Of a DNA stretch of 64,000 nucleotides, positions 42,633 through 52,094 are shown one piece after another. The translations under genes and the position numbers were made by a program. The DNA comes from Pseudomonas asplenii (GTDB taxonomy: Bacteria; Pseudomonadota; Gammaproteobacteria; Pseudomonadales; Pseudomonadaceae): assembly GCF_900105475.1 (NCBI RefSeq), contig NZ_LT629777.1:1240001-1304000 (forward strand). Reading direction: 5' to 3'. Every line of letters begins with the position of its first letter. Positions within the stretch are counted from its first letter, which is position 1. A model generated the notes under the pieces. The model had not been told where the DNA came from. It made no database searches and was given only the letters and a program-made list of their open reading frames with translations.

Positions 42633-44723
42633 ATGCCTGCCCCTTATCGCCTGGCGCCCGCTACTTTCGGGCTTTGCGTTCTGCTGTCCGCCGGATTCAC
42701 CCAAGCCACGACCACCCTGCCGGAATTGTCGATCAATGCCGATGCCGACCCGGACGACCCGCGCGTCAAGGACGTCAGCACCGCAACCCGCACCGACACG
42801 CCCGTGCGTTATGTTCCCCAGGCCATCGACTCGCTGAAGGCCGCGAATGTGCTCGACTACGGCACCCATGACCTGGGCAAGGCACTGAGCGGCATTCCCA
42901 ACGTCAGCAGCGGCGCCGACACCCGTTTCGACAGCTTGCGCATCCGCGGTTTCGACGCCAGCAACGATTTCTATCTGGACGGCATCCGCGATGACAGCCA
43001 GTACATTCGCGATCTGCACAACATCGAGCGCATCGAGGTGCTCAAGGGGCCGGCGGCGGTGCTGTACGGTCGCGGTAGCCAGGGCGGAATCGTCAACCGG
43101 GTCAGCAAACTGCCGCAGTTCGGCCGCCGCTCCACCGTCGAGGTGCAGGGTGGTAGCGACGACCTGCGCAGCCTCTACACCGACCTCAGCGTCGACCCCA
43201 CGCAGGACCTCAGCCTGCGGCTGAACATGGGCAATCAGGACAGCAACAGCTTCCGCGACGGCGTCAGCGGCAATCGCCAGTTGTTCGCGCCGTCGATGAG
43301 CTGGCAATTGACTCCGGAACTGAACTGGCTGGTGCAATACGAGTACAGCCGCTACAACCGCACGCCGGACCGCGGCATACCGGGGATCAATGGTCGCCCA
43401 GCCGATGTCGGCCGCGATACCAGCTACGGCGACCCACGCGACTACATCGACGACAAGGCGCAGTCGCTACGCTCCAAACTCACCTACGCCCTGGACGACA
43501 ACTGGCAATTGCGCCATACCCTCGGCGTGTTCAAGCTCAACAGCGACTTCGACAACACCTACCTCGCCGGCTACACCCCCGCCACCGGCAAGGTCACGCG
43601 CCAACGCTGGCAGCAGGACCTCAACACCCGCAATCTCTACAGCAACCTGGAAGCCGAAGGCAGCGTCGACACCTTCGGCCTCGAACACCGTCTGCTGACC
43701 GGCCTGGAGCTGGGCAGCCAGCGCCGCGATCCGAAGCTCTACACCTCGCTCGCCGCCAACCGGGGCGGCCAGGCGGTACCGGCACTCGATCTGTTCAACC
43801 CGAACCGCAACCTCAGCCACACCGGTGCCATGGTGCCGTCCAGCGACAACCACACCGAAGTCGAAAGCCGCGCGATCTACGTCCAGGACCAGTTGCGCCT
43901 GAACGACCAATGGCAACTGCTCGCCGGCCTGCGCCACGACCGCTTCGAGGTCGAGACCACCAACAACCTGACCCACATCAAGGACAGCCGCGACAGCCAC
44001 AGCACCAGCCCGCGCCTCGGTGTGGTCTGGACGCCATTGCAGGATCACTCCTTCTACGCCTCCTGGAGCAAGAGCTTCTCGCCAGTGGGCGGCGGCGTGA
44101 TCGGCATCACCCCGAACGCTGCCGGTAACGGCAATGACCTGAGCCCGGAGCAGACTCGTCAGAAGGAAGTCGGGGTGAAAAGTGACTGGCTCGGTGAAAA
44201 CCTGAGCACCACCCTGGCGGTGTATGAACTGGAACTCTACAACCGCCGCACCAGCGATCCGCAGAACCCCGGGATCACCCTGCTCAGCGGCTTGCAGCGT
44301 TCACGTGGTGTCGAGCTGACCGGTACCGGGCGGATCGTCGGCAACTGGTACCTGCGCGGTGGCCTCGGTCTCCAGGACGCCACCATCGTCAAGGACAACA
44401 ACGGCTTCGAGGGCAAGCGCGTCAGCAACGTCGCCAAGCGCAACGCCAGCCTGTTCCTGACCTGGAAACCGGAAATGGGCTGGTACGCCGAAACCGGCCT
44501 GACCCTGGTCGGCGACCGTTACGCCGACAATGCCAACACCGTGGTTCTGCCGGGCTATGGCACCTGGGATGCGCTGGCCGGGTTCCGCACCCGTGACTGG
44601 GACCTGCGCGCCGCCTTGAACAACATCAGCGACCGCACCTACTACGCCTCGGCCACCAGTGCCTTCCAGATCCAGCCGGGGGCTCCGCGCAGCCTGGTGG
44701 TCACAGGCACCTACAGTTTCTGA
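42633..44723 (+). CDS. TonB-dependent siderophore receptor
   Basis: A 696-aa outer-membrane receptor with a signal peptide ending TQA. The plug domain has DSLRIRGFDASNDFYLDGIRDD and IERIEVLKGPAAVLYGRGS; the barrel ends with the C-terminal aromatic strand LVVTGTYSF. No N-terminal STN signalling domain is present, so it is a plain transporter without an anti-sigma partner. The pattern resembles Fiu/PiuA-type catecholate or hydroxamate receptors. ATG 42633 starts the signal peptide; upstream codons would disrupt it. A terminator follows at 44743. Confidence 0.92.
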   Translation: MPAPYRLAPATFGLCVLLSAGFTQATTTLPELSINADADPDDPRVKDVSTATRTDTPVRYVPQAIDSLKAANVLDYGTHDLGKALSGIPNVSSGADTRFDSLRIRGFDASNDFYLDGIRDDSQYIRDLHNIERIEVLKGPAAVLYGRGSQGGIVNRVSKLPQFGRRSTVEVQGGSDDLRSLYTDLSVDPTQDLSLRLNMGNQDSNSFRDGVSGNRQLFAPSMSWQLTPELNWLVQYEYSRYNRTPDRGIPGINGRPADVGRDTSYGDPRDYIDDKAQSLRSKLTYALDDNWQLRHTLGVFKLNSDFDNTYLAGYTPATGKVTRQRWQQDLNTRNLYSNLEAEGSVDTFGLEHRLLTGLELGSQRRDPKLYTSLAANRGGQAVPALDLFNPNRNLSHTGAMVPSSDNHTEVESRAIYVQDQLRLNDQWQLLAGLRHDRFEVETTNNLTHIKDSRDSHSTSPRLGVVWTPLQDHSFYASWSKSFSPVGGGVIGITPNAAGNGNDLSPEQTRQKEVGVKSDWLGENLSTTLAVYELELYNRRTSDPQNPGITLLSGLQRSRGVELTGTGRIVGNWYLRGGLGLQDATIVKDNNGFEGKRVSNVAKRNASLFLTWKPEMGWYAETGLTLVGDRYADNANTVVLPGYGTWDALAGFRTRDWDLRAALNNISDRTYYASATSAFQIQPGAPRSLVVTGTYSF

Positions 44724-44742
44724 GGCATCCGTTTCACCACCC

Positions 44743-44791
44743 AATGAAAAACGCCGCTGGCCGGATCACTCCGGGCAGCGGCGTTTTCATT
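44743..44791. terminator. Bidirectional terminator between receptor and small hypothetical gene
   Basis: AATGAAAAACGCCGCT and AGCGGCGTTTTCATT pair (one bulged A) around an 18-nt loop. The T-run on the plus strand serves the receptor gene, and the A-run gives a T-tail for the minus-strand gene ending at 44801. Confidence 0.85.
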
Positions 44792-44800
44792 CAAATCCAT

Positions 44801-45001
44801 TCAGCCCTGCAAAACCCCGAGCAAGGCCTCCAGTTCAGCCTCGCTGAACAGGCCCGCAGGGTAGCGCTCAATAATCATCCGACGAGGATCCTGGGCACGA
44901 GTTGCACGCGTTCCATTGCTTTTCAACCACTGAGCCAGAATGTGAAGCGACTCGCTCGTCACCGACAGGGGATGCGAAACTCGCTCGCTGGCTACGTTCA
45001 T
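44801..45001 (-). CDS. Small conserved-looking hypothetical protein
   Basis: A 66-aa protein from ATG 45001, preferred because GGAG lies 9 nt upstream; an ATG at 45022 would add seven residues. It contains a helix SESLHILAQWLKSNGTRATRAQDPRRMI and ends FSEAELEALLGVLQG. It is basic in the middle and acidic at the end, with no signal or membrane segment. No family recognised. It has its own terminator, shared with the receptor gene. Confidence 0.65.
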   Translation of the reverse strand: MNVASERVSHPLSVTSESLHILAQWLKSNGTRATRAQDPRRMIIERYPAGLFSEAELEALLGVLQG

Positions 45002-45145
45002 CTCGGCGCTCTCCTGATTCATGAGCGGCTAACCTACTCAAAATTTATGACAAAACGTCGTAGTCCGAAGACCCCTTCGCCTGTACTCAAGGCAGATACA
45101 AGAGCTATGCCAAAGTGCCAGTTCTCTCAGCCAGCGCCCATAAAA

Positions 45146-45175
45146 AAACCCGCGTTCCTTAAAGGGCGCGGGTTA
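45146..45175 (-). terminator. Rho-independent terminator downstream of aguA
   Basis: AACCCGCG and CGCGGGTT arms pair; read on the minus strand, a TTTTTTT run follows. It lies about 75 nt beyond the aguA stop. Confidence 0.8.
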
Positions 45176-45247
45176 GATGAAGAAAATTTCACAATGATGC
45201 AAAAATGCCACTATTTGTAGTAGTGACCCATGATGTTACAGCCCCAC

Positions 45248-46354
45248 TCAACCCTGGTGCGGCGCCGGTTGCTGTTGGGTAAGGCAGTGAATATTTCCGC
45301 CACCCAGTAACAACTCCCGCCCGGGTACCATCACCACTTCATGCTGCGGAAACAGCTTCTGCAGGATCTCCCGAGCGACGGCGTCCTGGGGGTCGTCAAA
45401 GCTCGGTGCAATGATCCCGCCGTTGACGATCAGGAAGTTCACATAGGAACCCGCCAGACGCACCGACGGATTGCGCTCCTGGCTGCCGGCGACGGCGTCG
45501 ACGCCCGCGCATTCTTCCTCGGTGGCGTACAGCGGACCCGGAATCGGCATCTTGTGCACCACGAAGGCGCGGCCCTTGGCATCACGGGCGTTTTCCAGAA
45601 CTTTCATGGCCGCCTGACAACGCGGATAGTTCGGATCCTGCTGATCGTCAGTCCAGGCCAGCAGCACTTCGCCCGGCCGCACATAGCAGCAGAAGTTATC
45701 CACATGGCCATCAGTTTCGTCGTTGAACAGGCCGTCCGGCAGCCAGATCACCTTTTCCACCGCCAGCTGCTCGCCAAGGACCTTCTCGATCTCCTCGCGG
45801 GTCAAGTGCGGGTTACGGTTGCGATTGAGCAGGCATTCCTCGGTGGTGATCACCGTGCCCTCGCCATCGACATGGATCGAGCCACCCTCCAGTACGAAAC
45901 CTTCAGTGCGGTATTCCTGGCAGCGCTCGATCTCGAGGATCTTGCCACCGACCTGTTCGTCACGGTTCCATGGGAAGTACAGGCCGCCGTCGAAACCGCC
46001 CCAGGCGTTGAAACCCCAATGCACGCCACGGACTTCACCCCGGTCATTGATGACGAAGGTCGGCCCGCTATCACGCACCCAGGCGTCGTCGCTGGACATT
46101 TCCACCACGCGGATATTCGGCACATCCAGGCGCGCCCGCGCATTCTCATACTGGCCGGCGGAAACCGCGACCGTCACCGGCTCGAACCGGGCGATGGCCT
46201 TGGCTACCGCAGCATGAGCGGCCTGTGCCGGCTTGCCGCCCAGGCGCCAGTTGTCCGGACGCTCGGGCCAGATCATCCAGACCTGAGTCTGGGGAGCCCA
46301 TTCGGCAGGCATGTGGAAGCCGTCGGCGCGAGGGGTGCTGTGCAGGATGCTCAT
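45248..46354 (-). CDS. aguA: Agmatine deiminase
   Basis: A 368-aa enzyme that converts agmatine to N-carbamoylputrescine and ammonia, a step of arginine-to-putrescine conversion. The catalytic Cys357 is in [14 protein letters not shown]. Substrate-binding and catalytic His/Asp/Glu motifs are in [28 protein letters not shown] and [13 protein letters not shown]. Length equals the Pseudomonas family. The usual partner aguB is not next to it; instead a kinase/aminotransferase fusion gene lies upstream on the same strand, 147 nt away, with palindromic sites between. Confidence 0.96.
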   Translation of the reverse strand: MSILHSTPRADGFHMPAEWAPQTQVWMIWPERPDNWRLGGKPAQAAHAAVAKAIARFEPVTVAVSAGQYENARARLDVPNIRVVEMSSDDAWVRDSGPTFVINDRGEVRGVHWGFNAWGGFDGGLYFPWNRDEQVGGKILEIERCQEYRTEGFVLEGGSIHVDGEGTVITTEECLLNRNRNPHLTREEIEKVLGEQLAVEKVIWLPDGLFNDETDGHVDNFCCYVRPGEVLLAWTDDQQDPNYPRCQAAMKVLENARDAKGRAFVVHKMPIPGPLYATEEECAGVDAVAGSQERNPSVRLAGSYVNFLIVNGGIIAPSFDDPQDAVAREILQKLFPQHEVVMVPGRELLLGGGNIHCLTQQQPAPHQG

Positions 46355-46414
46355 GGGGGTCAGGACTCCAGGGAACCGTCGAAGGTGTTCAATGCACGTA
46401 ATGCCGACCTTATA

Positions 46415-46430
46415 GCCGATAAAAATCGGC
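46415..46430. promoter_or_regulatory. 16-bp palindrome, aguA-proximal copy
   Basis: GCCGAT-AAAA-ATCGGC, perfect 6-bp arms, 61 nt upstream of the aguA start. It is near-identical to the copy at 46477-46492, 62 bp centre to centre, about six helical turns apart. Candidate operator. Confidence 0.6.
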
Positions 46431-46476
46431 TTTTAAAGCCAGCGATTCATTTAAGCTCTTTTTAAAAGCAAAATTT

Positions 46477-46492
46477 GCCGATAACAATCGGC
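46477..46492. promoter_or_regulatory. 16-bp palindrome, distal copy
   Basis: GCCGAT-AACA-ATCGGC, perfect 6-bp arms, differing from the proximal copy only in the spacer. It lies 9 nt beyond the stop of the fusion gene. Two phased copies suggest cooperative or looping binding of one regulator. Confidence 0.6.
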
Positions 46493-46500
46493 TTTATAGC

Positions 46501-49413
46501 TCAAAGTCCCTCTTCCAGGACCTTCGACAGCATGTCGACGAAGAAATCCACACTGCGACGCGAGGTACACATCGGCGGCTTGATCTTGAGGATGTTGAGA
46601 TGGTCGCCAGTTGGCTGCATGAAGATTCCCAGTTCACGTAACCGATCACACAACAGGGCCGTTTCCTCGGTCGCAGGCTCCAGGGTCTCGCGATCACGGA
46701 TCAGTTCCGCCCCGAGGTAGAAGCCGGAGCCATGCACCGCTCCGACCAGTGGATACCGGTCGATCAGCGCCTCCAGGCGCTCCTTGAAATAGCCGCCGAC
46801 GATCTGGGCATTCTCCCAGAGCTTCTCCTCGGCCATCACATCCAGTACCGCCATGCCAATCCGGCAACTGACCGGGCTGCCGCCCGACGAGGAGAAGAAA
46901 TAGCCCTCGGCCTCCAGCGCCTCGGCGATCTCCCGACGGGTGATGACCGCACCCAACGGCTGACCATTGCCCATGCCCTTGGCCATGGTGATGATGTCCG
47001 GCACCACCCCTTGCTCCTCGAAACCCCAGAAGAATTTGCCCATGCGCCCGTAGCCCACCTGCACCTCATCGGCGATACACACACCACCCTGGGCCCGCAC
47101 CCGCGCATAGACCTGTTGCAGATAGCCCGGCGGCAGCGCGATGCCACCGGCGTTGCCATACACCGGCTCACAGATGAACCCCGCCAACTGACGGTTCTGC
47201 TCGGCCAGTTTGGTCAGTTGCTGATCGACGCTGCGCACATAGTCCGGCGCACTGTCGGCGCCACGGAACGCCCCGCGATAGGTATTGGGCGCAACCACCG
47301 GATGGACCCAGTCCGGGCGGCTTTCCAGAGCCTTGGGATTGTCGGCGATGGAAGTGGATACCGCGTCGGCCGCCACTGACCAGCCATGATAGGCCTCCAG
47401 TACGCTGAGCATGTCGCGCCCGCCGCTATAGGCCCAGGCCAGGCGGATCGCCAGGTCGTTGGCCTCGGTACCGCTGTTGACCAGGAACACCCGGTCCATG
47501 GAGTCCGGCGCCAGGGCCAGCAAGCGTTCGGAAAACTCGGTCACGGCGGAGTAGTGGAAACGCGAATTGGTATTGAGCAGCGACCATTGCCGCGCGGCTT
47601 CGGCGGCCATGCGTGGATGGCCATGGCCGAGCACCGCGACGTTGTTGAGCATGTCCAGATAGGAGCGGCCCTGCATGTCGATCAAGTGGTTGCGCCAGCC
47701 ACGCTCGATACGCGGCGGATCGACGTAGTAGTGCTTCTGCGTGCGGGCAAAGCTGGCATCGCGACGGGCCAGCAACTCGCTGGCATCCAGCTCCGGCTCG
47801 GCGTCGCACGCAAGTCCCAGCAGCGCCGCCGGCGACGGGCAGAGCGCCTGCCAGGCGGCAGCCCGCGAGGGCGTGCAGAACAGTGGCGCATCCAGCTCGG
47901 CCTGCCGGCACAACTGGACCCGCAACGCACCTTTCACTTCGCCCAGCACCTGCCCCTTGACCATTGCCGCACCTGGCTTGAGGGAAGCCTCGACACCCCA
48001 CAGTCGTAAACACAGCGGCTCGCCCACCAACTGCAAGGCACCGTCGGCCAGAGCATGCAGGGTGCCGGCGAACGGCGCGTCCACGGTCGTACCGACCGGA
48101 ACTTGCAGCTCGACATGCAGCGGGCAGGTATCGGGCTCCACGGCGCTGTCGGGGCGTGTGCGCGACAGCCGGTATTGCCCGTAACGGCTGGCCGCCAAGC
48201 CATGCACCGTCGCGGCTTCTACCAACAGACGCTGGTCGATACCCTCCTGCTCCCAGTTACCGGCCTCGAAGTGCGGGCTGAGCACCCCCAGGTCGATCAG
48301 TGCGAACTCACGCCCGACCAGCCCCGGCAACAGCGGCGCAAAACCCTCGCTGGCGATCGGGTCCACCGGCAGGTCGAGCGCGGTGAGGATCGCCGCCTCC
48401 ATCAACTCGAACGGCAGCGAGGTCGCCACCGCGAAGATTTCCCACTCATGGGCCAGGTTGTCACGGCTGTAGTGATTGTCCGGGTCGATACTGACCTGCT
48501 GCTCACCACTGAGCACCAGCACTGCCGCCCGGGCAACGATCAGCGGCCACAACGCGAGCAACTCTTCGCGTTGCAGCGGGTTGACCGCGTGATAGGCCTG
48601 GATCGCCGGCAGAATCGCGAAGGGATCCGCTTCAGCGTGATGCAGCAAGGCTGCGCAGGTCACCGACAGGTCGGCGATCCGCCAGGTGCGGCTCAGGTCG
48701 CCGAAATCGATCACCCCCTGCAACTGCCAGTGCCGCTGCGCATCGCGACGCCAGACCACGTTGTCATCGGTGATATCCAGATGGATGGCCTGGACCGGCA
48801 GCTTGTCCACCAGCGGTTGCAGGCGTTGAGCGGCCTGGGCCGCCGCCTCGCGGATCAGCGCTTGCTGTTGCGCATCGCGGATCACTGGCAGCAGGTGTTC
48901 GATCAACACATCGGCATGTCGGGGGTCCCACTGCAGGGTGCGCTCCAGGCCAGGATGCTGGAAGTCCGCCAGGGCCCGGTCCATCTCCCCACAGAGGCGG
49001 CCCAGGCCGACCACCAGTTCGCGGCCGAGATGTTTGAGATGGGTCAGCGACTGACCCTCGATGTATTCCAGTAACCGCACGTGCAGCGGCTGGCCGGCCA
49101 GTTCGAGGGACAGCAGGTCCTGACCATTTTTCGCGGCAATCACCCGCGGTACCCGCAGGCCATCGCGGCCGGCGAGGTGGGCCAAGCCTGCGTGCTGGGC
49201 CTGCAGTTCCTGGCTGGCGTAGTCACCATGGCAGACTTTCAGTACAAATCGGCCCTGGTCACTGTCGACCCTGTAATTGAGGTCCTGCTGGCTGCCCAGC
49301 GCCTTCAGGGTTCCAGAGAGTCCGTAGTGCTCCTCGAGCAGTTGCAGCGCCTGCGGCATCGAGACATTCGGGCTCGGCAGACTGGCACGGCGGATCAACG
49401 TGGCGAGTAACAT
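46501..49413 (-). CDS. Three-domain fusion: APH-type kinase, M23/biotinyl-like middle domain, class III aminotransferase
   Basis: A 970-aa cytosolic protein. Residues about 20-330 are an aminoglycoside-phosphotransferase (choline kinase-like) domain with the catalytic loop AIHLDITDDNVVW and Mg-binding GVIDFGDLSRTW. Residues about 420-540 form a small beta-rich domain (PVGTTVDAPFAGTLHALADG, KPGAAMVKGQVLGEV) resembling M23/lipoyl hybrid motifs. Residues about 565-965 are a class III PLP aminotransferase with NSGTEANDLAIRLA, CIADEVQVGYGRMG and the PLP-lysine motif ITMAKGMGNGQPLGAV. This fusion occurs in other proteobacteria and is thought to phosphorylate and then deaminate or eliminate an amino alcohol or hydroxy-amino acid. 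A link with agmatine or polyamine use is suggested by aguA. Confidence 0.88.
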   Translation of the reverse strand: MLLATLIRRASLPSPNVSMPQALQLLEEHYGLSGTLKALGSQQDLNYRVDSDQGRFVLKVCHGDYASQELQAQHAGLAHLAGRDGLRVPRVIAAKNGQDLLSLELAGQPLHVRLLEYIEGQSLTHLKHLGRELVVGLGRLCGEMDRALADFQHPGLERTLQWDPRHADVLIEHLLPVIRDAQQQALIREAAAQAAQRLQPLVDKLPVQAIHLDITDDNVVWRRDAQRHWQLQGVIDFGDLSRTWRIADLSVTCAALLHHAEADPFAILPAIQAYHAVNPLQREELLALWPLIVARAAVLVLSGEQQVSIDPDNHYSRDNLAHEWEIFAVATSLPFELMEAAILTALDLPVDPIASEGFAPLLPGLVGREFALIDLGVLSPHFEAGNWEQEGIDQRLLVEAATVHGLAASRYGQYRLSRTRPDSAVEPDTCPLHVELQVPVGTTVDAPFAGTLHALADGALQLVGEPLCLRLWGVEASLKPGAAMVKGQVLGEVKGALRVQLCRQAELDAPLFCTPSRAAAWQALCPSPAALLGLACDAEPELDASELLARRDASFARTQKHYYVDPPRIERGWRNHLIDMQGRSYLDMLNNVAVLGHGHPRMAAEAARQWSLLNTNSRFHYSAVTEFSERLLALAPDSMDRVFLVNSGTEANDLAIRLAWAYSGGRDMLSVLEAYHGWSVAADAVSTSIADNPKALESRPDWVHPVVAPNTYRGAFRGADSAPDYVRSVDQQLTKLAEQNRQLAGFICEPVYGNAGGIALPPGYLQQVYARVRAQGGVCIADEVQVGYGRMGKFFWGFEEQGVVPDIITMAKGMGNGQPLGAVITRREIAEALEAEGYFFSSSGGSPVSCRIGMAVLDVMAEEKLWENAQIVGGYFKERLEALIDRYPLVGAVHGSGFYLGAELIRDRETLEPATEETALLCDRLRELGIFMQPTGDHLNILKIKPPMCTSRRSVDFFVDMLSKVLEEGL

Positions 49414-49430
49414 GTAACGACTCCCTGAAG

Positions 49431-49441
49431 TTTTTATCGGC
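49431..49441. promoter_or_regulatory. Half-site matching the aguA palindromes
   Basis: On the minus strand GCCGATAAAAA lies 18-28 nt upstream of the fusion gene start, identical to the left part of the 46415 palindrome; a looser partner GGCGATATAGAT follows. It points to one regulator for both genes. Confidence 0.45.
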
Positions 49442-49597
49442 TATCTATATCGCCATTGGCGCCGCCAATACGCAAGCCCGCAGAAAAATAGGAGAATACG
49501 CACCGATACAGGAGCAATCGCACTTGCACCAGTGCCGGCCTACCCACAAGCTATGCTGCATCAATTGAATGTCCGTCTAAGGAAAAGGCATACCGAC

Positions 49598-50680
49598 ATG
49601 CGTATTTTAGTCACCGGCGGCGCCGGCTTTATCGGTTCCGCCCTGATTCGGCACCTGATCCGCAACACCGAGCATGAAGTGCTCAACCTCGACAAACTGA
49701 CCTATGCCGGTAACCTCGAGTCGCTGACCAGCATCGCGACCGATACCCGCTACGAATTCGTCAAGGCCGACATCGTCGATCAGGCCACCGTCAGTGCGGT
49801 GCTCGCGCGCTTCCAGCCCCACGCGATCATGCACCTGGCCGCCGAGTCCCATGTCGACCGCTCCATCGACGGGCCTTCGGACTTTATCCAGACCAATATC
49901 GTCGGCACCTACAGCCTGCTGGAGGCCGCCCGTGGCTACTGGTCGAAGCTCGCCGAGCCTGAGAAAAGCGTCTTCCGCTTCCATCACATCTCCACCGATG
50001 AAGTGTACGGCGACCTGCATGGTGTCGATGACCTGTTCACCGAAACCACGCCCTATGCCCCGAGTTCGCCCTACTCGGCGAGCAAGGCCGCGTCCGACCA
50101 CCTGGTCCGCGCCTGGCACCGCACCTACGGCCTGCCGGTGCTGCTGACCAACTGTTCGAACAACTACGGCCCGTTCCACTTCCCGGAAAAGCTGATCCCG
50201 CTGGTGATCCTCAACGCCCTGGCCGGTAAACCGCTGCCGGTGTACGGCGACGGCCAGCAGGTTCGCGACTGGCTGTTCGTCGAGGACCACGCCCGCGCCC
50301 TGTTCAAGGTGGTGACCGACGGCGTGGTCGGCGAGACCTACAATATCGGTGGTCATAACGAACAGAAGAACATCGAGGTGGTGCGCGGTATCTGCGCCCT
50401 GCTGGAAGAACTGGCTCCGACCCGCCCGGCTGGTGTTGCACAGTTCGCCGACCTGATCACCTTCGTCAAGGACCGTCCAGGCCACGACCTGCGCTACGCC
50501 ATCGACGCCGGCAAGATCGAACGCGAACTGGGCTGGACCCCGGAGGAAACCTTCGAAAGCGGCCTGCGCAAGACCGTGCAGTGGTATCTGGACAATCTGG
50601 AGTGGTGCCGTCGTGTCCAGGACGGCAGCTATCAGGGCGAACGCCTGGGCGCCCTCGATCACAAGGAGTTGTTGGCATGA
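49598..50680 (+). CDS. rfbB: dTDP-glucose 4,6-dehydratase
   Basis: A 360-aa short-chain dehydrogenase/reductase, second enzyme of dTDP-L-rhamnose synthesis (also named RmlB). The NAD-binding motif [14 protein letters not shown] is at the N-terminus, the catalytic triad uses [10 protein letters not shown] (Tyr-x3-Lys) and the Thr-Asp-Glu dehydration motif is [10 protein letters not shown]. The start at 49598 gives the family beginning MRILVTGG, with AAGG upstream. It is the first gene of rmlBACD; each gene overlaps the next by 4 nt. Confidence 0.97.
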   Translation: MRILVTGGAGFIGSALIRHLIRNTEHEVLNLDKLTYAGNLESLTSIATDTRYEFVKADIVDQATVSAVLARFQPHAIMHLAAESHVDRSIDGPSDFIQTNIVGTYSLLEAARGYWSKLAEPEKSVFRFHHISTDEVYGDLHGVDDLFTETTPYAPSSPYSASKAASDHLVRAWHRTYGLPVLLTNCSNNYGPFHFPEKLIPLVILNALAGKPLPVYGDGQQVRDWLFVEDHARALFKVVTDGVVGETYNIGGHNEQKNIEVVRGICALLEELAPTRPAGVAQFADLITFVKDRPGHDLRYAIDAGKIERELGWTPEETFESGLRKTVQWYLDNLEWCRRVQDGSYQGERLGALDHKELLA

Positions 50681-51552
50681 TGAAAGGAATCGTATTGGCC
50701 GGGGGTTCCGGCACCCGCCTGCACCCGATCACCCTGGGCGTCTCCAAGCAACTGCTGCCGATCTACGACAAGCCGATGATCTACTACCCGATCTCGGTGC
50801 TGATGCTGGCCGGCATTCGCGAAATCCTGATCATCTCCACCCCCCAGGACCTGCCGCAATACCGCAACCTGCTCGGCGACGGCAGCCAGTTCGGAGTGAG
50901 CTTGAGCTATGCCGAACAACCCTCTCCGGACGGCTTGGCCCAGGCATTCCTGATCGGCGAAGCGTTCATCGGCAATGACCCGGTCTGCCTGATCCTGGGC
51001 GATAACATCTTCCATGGGCAGTCTTTCAGCACCCAATTGCAAAAGGCTTCGCGCCAGGCAAAAGGTGCAACGGTGTTCGGCTACTGGGTCAAGGACCCGG
51101 AGCGCTTCGGTGTGATCGACTTCGACGACGAAGGTCGGGCGCTGTCCATCGAGGAAAAGCCCGCCAAACCGAAATCCAGCTATGCGGTCACCGGCCTGTA
51201 TTTCTACGACAACGACGTCATTGAAATCGCCAAGGCGGTCAAGCCGTCGCCACGCGGCGAACTGGAAATTACCGACATCAACAACGCCTACCTCAAGCGC
51301 GGCGATCTGCACGTCGAGCGTTTTGGCCGTGGTTTTGCCTGGCTCGATACCGGCACCCACGACAGTCTGCTGGAGGCCTCGCAGTACGTGCAGACCATCG
51401 AACATCGCCAGGGCTTGAAGGTTGCCTGCCTGGAGGAAATCGCCTACCAGAATGGCTGGATCGATCGCGAGCATCTGCTCGAACGCGCCAAATACTTCGG
51501 CAAGACCGGCTATGGCCAGTACCTGTTCACCCTCGCCGGAGAAAAACGATGA
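50677..51552 (+). CDS. rfbA: Glucose-1-phosphate thymidylyltransferase
   Basis: A 291-aa nucleotidyltransferase that makes dTDP-glucose, the first step of the rhamnose pathway (RmlA). The signature is [20 protein letters not shown], followed by [15 protein letters not shown] and the metal-binding [16 protein letters not shown] lies before ATG 50677, which overlaps the rfbB stop. The enzyme family is feedback-inhibited by dTDP-rhamnose. Confidence 0.97.
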   Translation: MMKGIVLAGGSGTRLHPITLGVSKQLLPIYDKPMIYYPISVLMLAGIREILIISTPQDLPQYRNLLGDGSQFGVSLSYAEQPSPDGLAQAFLIGEAFIGNDPVCLILGDNIFHGQSFSTQLQKASRQAKGATVFGYWVKDPERFGVIDFDDEGRALSIEEKPAKPKSSYAVTGLYFYDNDVIEIAKAVKPSPRGELEITDINNAYLKRGDLHVERFGRGFAWLDTGTHDSLLEASQYVQTIEHRQGLKVACLEEIAYQNGWIDREHLLERAKYFGKTGYGQYLFTLAGEKR

Positions 51553-52094
51553 AAGCCACGCCAACGCGGCTACCGGGCGTGCTGATCCTCGAACCCAAGG
51601 TGTTTGGCGACGAACGCGGTTTTTTCTACGAAAGTTTCAACGCGCGGGCCTTTCAGGAGGCCACGGGACTGGACCTCGATTTTGTACAGGACAACCACTC
51701 GCGCTCACAGAAAGGCGTCCTGCGCGGCCTGCACTATCAGAGGGAAAACACCCAGGGGAAACTGGTGCGGGTGATCGCCGGAGAGGTTCTCGACGTGGCG
51801 GTCGACATCCGCCGCAGCTCGGCGCATTTCGGCCAGTGGGTCGGCGTACGTCTCTCTGCCGAGAACCATCGCCAGTTGTGGGTGCCCGAAGGCTTCGCCC
51901 ATGGTTTCGTGGTGCTCAGCGACTACGCCGAGTTCCTCTACAAGACCACCGACTACTACACCCCCAGCGCTGAACGTACCATTCGCTGGGATGACCCGAC
52001 CCTGGCCATCGATTGGGAATTCGACGGGGTTCCGCAGCTTTCGGCCAAGGATCAGAACGGTAAATCCCTGCATGAGGCCGATCTGTTCGAATGA
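51549..52094 (+). CDS. rfbC: dTDP-4-dehydrorhamnose 3,5-epimerase
   Basis: A 181-aa cupin-fold enzyme, third step of the pathway (RmlC). It shows the hallmark [18 protein letters not shown], containing the catalytic His, and the motif [20 protein letters not shown]. Length is normal. ATGA overlaps on both sides with rfbA and rfbD. Confidence 0.97.
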   Translation: MKATPTRLPGVLILEPKVFGDERGFFYESFNARAFQEATGLDLDFVQDNHSRSQKGVLRGLHYQRENTQGKLVRVIAGEVLDVAVDIRRSSAHFGQWVGVRLSAENHRQLWVPEGFAHGFVVLSDYAEFLYKTTDYYTPSAERTIRWDDPTLAIDWEFDGVPQLSAKDQNGKSLHEADLFE

